From NCBI GenBank assembly GCA_001574975.1, contig KQ965869.1, positions 8,297 to 30,121 of the forward strand: 21,825 nucleotides of DNA, written 5' to 3'. The stretch is from Gonapodya prolifera JEL478 (taxonomy: Eukaryota > Monoblepharomycota > Monoblepharidomycetes > Monoblepharidales > Gonapodyaceae). This document shows, in pieces, positions 18,397 through 21,825 of the stretch. Below the pieces are notes generated by a model that had not been told where the DNA came from, did not search any database, and worked only from the letters and a program-made list of their open reading frames with translations. The translations under genes and the position numbers were made by a program. Position 1 is the first letter of the stretch; each line of letters begins with the position of its first letter.

Positions 18397-20821
18397 TCAG
18401 TACACTCTTCCATAACCATTCCGCGCCCCAAAGCTCCCAGGCACCGCACTCCTCCGACTCCCTGGAGTGCCCACATCCATGCTCCCGACACCGCTCCCTC
18501 CACTCACGAAACTCGTCGCCCCGTCTGATCGTACACTCGGTTGACTCGTGGTGTCGTCTTTCAACCGCGTCGTACTGTTGCTCCCACCCGAACTGGCCGT
18601 GGCTCTACTCCCCGGCATCGATCCTGCACCCAGATATGACGGTAACGGTGTCGATAATGGACCCATTCGTGGCCCATTCACGTCGGATGAAGACGCGAAC
18701 GTGGCCGATTTGGCCATGGCCATGGAAAGGGACTCGATCCTGTAGCTTGGCGTGCGAAGGGGGGCGGCGAGGCCGGAAGCAGGGGCGGAGGGTTTTATGT
18801 TCAAGCAGTCCCTTTTTTGGTTGGGGTGAGGTCAGGGGAGGGGGGTGGTGCAAGAGAGAACGCGAGCAAACTCACAAGGGTACGAGTCCTACGACCTCCA
18901 AATCGACGTTCAGAGCGTATGCCCATCCATCTCTAAACACAGATTTAAGCTTGATCCAGTCGCCTTGACGGGCGTGGATTTCGTCGGTGTTGACGGGGGT
19001 GTACTGAAGGTTGGGGTTGAGGGGGAGATCGGGCCATAAGTAGAGACAAAGTTGCTTGGCGGGACGTGTGAGAAACTGTATACATACATCCATCAACGCT
19101 TGGGACTGCCAGTTGCCCGGTACGTCATACGACGCCGTCGAATGAAATATCGGGGGCACGAGCTGCGCAAACGCCCAATGGGGCGGTTCCTGAGGTTGGT
19201 CCCCCTCCTCTTGGTCGCCAGCAGCGGTGTGAGCAAATTGGGACGTTGGGTACTGCTGGGATAAACCCATGCTACTCGACGGCAGTACTGGCGATGTGGT
19301 ATGGGAGGAGTTGAGTGTGCGTGAGGAGAGGGACCCCGAGACCATTGACGAGCCCTGCTTGGCGAACCCTGATGCGGCAGTCGGCGGTCGTGAGGGCAGG
19401 GTTGACGAAAGGTTAGGGTCGCCGAATTCGGTGGATCGGGAGGGCGGGACGTGATCTAGTTTGACGAAATCGGTGGCTGGTGAGTGGTGTGAACATGAAC
19501 CTTGGTGGCCCGTAAATCTTTCCCAAACACAGTCGGACGAAACGTACCTTTGTTCTTCCTACGCCGTGTGTACAAGACTGCCGCCAAAACAAGCAGGAGG
19601 ACGGCGACGCCGCCAGCGACAGCTCCAGCGATGACGCCGATGTTGGGGGAGGAGGATGAGGATGGAATGGCGGGTTGAGCGGTGCCTCCGACGATTCCAT
19701 TGGCTGGTGGCGACCCTGCCACAACTGGCGCCGGTGAAGCGGGCATGACTGTTGTCTGTGCCACTCCTGACACGAAAACGACGGTGGTGACGGGTGGTGG
19801 GGGTGGAGGTGGCGGTACGGCGGTGACGGTTGCGATGAGAGTGCCAGAGACCTCGATCATTGTGGTCACTGGTGGGGGAGGTGGTGGTGGGACGGGAGAC
19901 ATCGTCGTGACGGGGACGCCAGACACGATGACGACGGTTGTTACAGGGGGTGGTGGAGGTGGTGCTGGGAGTGCGGGTGGCGGCGGTGACCCGGGTGGAG
20001 GTGGAACGGCAGATGTTGCTTGCGAGGGCGGAGGTGCCGATGTTGGCTGTCCGGCCGGAGGTGATGCGGGGGGAGCGGCAGGAGGTGGTGCAGCCGGCGG
20101 TGGTGTCGCGGGTGGTGGAGTGGACCCGCAATTGGTACCGCCCACGGGAATGGCTGCGTCTCCCGACTTCTGACAAACTTGGGGAAAGTTGTTTGTGCAA
20201 GAGTACAGTCCCTTGTTTGAGGTTCCCGATGTGACTGCGCAGTTTGAGAGGGTGGCAGGGAGCAGGCCGTCGATGTTCCCAGCGAGGGTGTTGCGTTGGA
20301 GATTGATCTGGGTGAGGAACGCCTATGTGTGGGTTGTGTGAGTGGGAGCACCTTGGAAGGTGGTGAGAGGAGAGACCCCAACTCACATTAGGGTTGAGAT
20401 TGGGCACATTTCCAACGAATTGGTTGTTGCTCAGATCGAGAACTTGCAGCTGCAAAGACTCTCTGTCAGTCGATCTCGTACCGCAAAACGCAGTTCGGAC
20501 AGACAGTTCGGACACACCCACGTTGGTCAAACCGGCGAGGCTTGGTATCGTCCCCATCAACCTCCCCTCCACCTGACTCATATGCGCCGTCACGACTCTC
20601 CCTCCGCCATCACACGCAATCGTGATCAGCGACGTGGAGTACCCGCAGCAGTTTCCCGTCGTCCACGGCACAGCCAGCGCACTCTGGGTGAAGAGCCCTT
20701 CGAGGATGGCGCAATCCGGCGCATATGATTGCGCATAGTAAGATGGCGCGAGGATGGCGAGGAAAAGGAGGACTGCAGCGTGGCTTGCTGACCGGATCGT
20801 GTGGGGAGTCCAACGTTGCAT
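18397..20821 (-). CDS. LRR ectodomain - transmembrane - SH3 receptor-like protein (copy B)
   Basis: Six exons (20821-20522, 20449-20387, 20322-19548, 19476-19088, 19003-18876 and 18811-18397) give 689 residues. Every intron sits at the same place and phase (0, 0, 1, 0, 2) as in copy A. Signal peptide about 1-31, then QSYAPDCAILEG, the LRR N-cap, GTIPSLAGLTN, LDLSNNQFVGNVPNLNPN and LQRNTLAGNI, and a Cys cap. The stalk is longer than in copy A (extended PPPA/PPS runs) and carries the three VTTVV-VSG segments between runs of 7-8 Pro. The membrane helix is about 348-372, followed by TRRRKNK. The tail has PHWAFAQLVPP and SYDVPGN, then the SH3 domain (about 508-554: VNTDEI, GDWIKLK, DGWAYALNVD, GLVPLDCL). 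The C-terminal Ser/Gly-rich tail is longer than in copy A. Start at 20821, where the signal peptide opens; an in-frame ATG at 20917 adds 32 residues. Confidence 0.85.
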
Positions 20822-21244
20822 GCCTGGTGGACCTGTCCGCGGCACTCGCTGGATCCGACGCCAGCCCACTCCGTTCAGCTGCTCTGCGTGCGCTTTGGCG
20901 ACGTCTTTGCTTTTCATTTTTGCAGTCGAACTGTTCCTGTGCCGCCTTGTTTTCGTCGGATCAACGTCTTCCCCTCCAGATCGTGCAATCTCCGGTCATA
21001 ATCTCGGCACCAGAAAGCGGATTCCTCCCGCAATTTCTGTTGCTTTCTTCCGTCCCAACGACCCGTCGCACCTGGTCTCATTTATCATCCTCATCGTGAC
21101 GCCTCGAACTGTTCCCCACATAGGGGTTGCGGGCCGGTCCTCGACTCGGAAACCTTTTCTTCTCTCCTTCCTCTTTCTCAGCATTATCACTAATCCTATA
21201 TCACAATACAATCTACGCACACACGCACCCACCCTCCAACGACC
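20822..21244. other. Intergenic region between copy B and the helicase gene
   Basis: This 423-bp spacer upstream of copy B also receives the 3' end of the helicase gene; both are on the minus strand. Open frames on the + strand here have no recognisable features. No clear promoter motif seen. Confidence 0.45.
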
Positions 21245-21825
21245 TCACCCAAACGTCTGACTGACCCTGCCTCCTCTCTTGATCTTACTAATCCGCCACT
21301 CGTTCGGCTTCTCGTACCGATTAAACAGGGGCTCGATCTTCTCCATCCGCTTTCGCTTACTCAGCCTGTTCGCATCCGCCACCTTGAAGAACGTCGGGGC
21401 CACCTCCACCAGCCACTTGGGATCCACCGCGACCACCTCACGCATGTACTCCTTCGTCGTCATCACCAACTCGTGGTAAATGACCCACTCGGGCTGGTGG
21501 TTGAACAGCGCCGAGCTTGGGTGGATGTACACTGGTGTCCCCTCGACGAGCGTCTTGTATCCCTCCTGTGGGTCCTTCTTGGCAGCGTGCCGGAAGAATC
21601 CACCACAGATCGCCATAAGAACCTTTCGGAAGTTGCGCCCGCACGACACAATGTCCTGGCGGTACCGGTCCATGATCCCCAGCAGCTGTTTGCGAATGTC
21701 TTGCGCCCGACGCAGTGACCGTGCTTGAACAAAGTTTTCGTAGCACCANGAGTTGCTGAATTTGGAGGCCTTCCACGAGTTGTACACCGTCAAAAGTGTT
21801 AAGTGGTCGCCTTTGTGTGTTGGAG
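21245..21825 (-). CDS. PRP22: DEAH-box pre-mRNA splicing helicase PRP22/DHX8, C-terminal part
   Basis: An open frame enters from the right edge and ends at TGA 21247-21245, giving 192 complete residues. [17 protein letters not shown], then [27 protein letters not shown] and VSCG belong to the helicase-associated domain. [44 protein letters not shown] and [14 protein letters not shown] form the OB-fold domain. [12 protein letters not shown] near the end is typical of the Prp22/DHX8 branch, which uses ATP to release spliced mRNA from the spliceosome; paralogues Prp2, Prp16 and Prp43 differ here. The assembly has one ambiguous base at 21749, the third base of codon TCN, which is serine whatever the base. 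No intron is visible in this part. The 5' portion, with the helicase core, lies outside the window. Confidence 0.9.
   Translation of the reverse strand, partial: PTHKGDHLTLLTVYNSWKASKFSNXWCYENFVQARSLRRAQDIRKQLLGIMDRYRQDIVSCGRNFRKVLMAICGGFFRHAAKKDPQEGYKTLVEGTPVYIHPSSALFNHQPEWVIYHELVMTTKEYMREVVAVDPKWLVEVAPTFFKVADANRLSKRKRMEKIEPLFNRYEKPNEWRISKIKRGGRVSQTFG

Noticed and set aside
19682-20173. 163-codon Gly/Val/Thr-rich open frame on the + strand
   Set aside because: It is the antisense shadow of the polyproline stalk of copy B; CCN runs read as GGN on the other strand.
19559-20917. 452-codon minus-strand frame covering most of copy B
   Set aside because: It follows copy B only as far as intron 2, then runs on in the wrong frame (His/Arg/Thr-rich). 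The spliced model matches copy A exon by exon.

Overview
The window is eukaryotic and almost certainly fungal. It has short GT-AG introns (mostly 49-120 bp), pyrimidine-rich leaders, a fungal-type mitochondrial pyruvate carrier subunit, a DEAH-box splicing helicase and fungal-style SH3 proteins. An early-diverging (chytrid-like) fungus is my best guess from the LRR-TM-SH3 proteins and the genome texture, but that is inference. Exon boundaries were spliced by hand from the DNA, and reading phases were checked at every junction.

Layout. 1-1341 (+) is the 3' part of an unrecognised, probably nuclear Lys/Pro/Ala-rich protein. 1763-4089 (-) is a ten-exon DapB/2,4-diaminopentanoate-dehydrogenase-like NAD(P) oxidoreductase. 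It has a 9-nt microexon, one unexplained extra base at a splice donor, and a 593-bp intron filled with a GC-rich repeat. 4291-4518 (-) is a small single-pass membrane protein. 4650-8380 has no intact gene that I can support, but holds decayed direct repeats between about 5960 and 7700. 8382-9576 (+) is a four-exon membrane protein resembling OCIA-domain proteins, again with the GC-rich repeat in an intron. 10066-11447 (+) is MPC2.

11694-14872 is a mobile-element-like island. It is a 3.07-kb, lower-GC segment bounded by inverted repeats of nearly 300 bp whose outermost 30 nt are the 5' half of a tRNA-Cys gene. Only the right copy continues into a complete tRNA-Cys(GCA). No intact transposase is visible inside.

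15871-17950 (+) and 18397-20821 (-) are two tail-to-tail paralogous six-exon genes. Each encodes a signal peptide, a short plant-receptor-like LRR ectodomain, a proline-rich stalk with three repeated segments, one transmembrane helix, and a cytoplasmic tail ending in an SH3 domain plus a conserved Ser-rich C-terminus. Intron positions and phases are identical in the pair. 21245-21825 (-) is the C-terminal end of a PRP22/DHX8-type spliceosomal helicase.

The genes do not form a pathway. The most interesting parts are the LRR-TM-SH3 receptor-like pair, the tRNA-half inverted-repeat island, and the GC-rich hairpin repeat found in two introns and beside two other genes.
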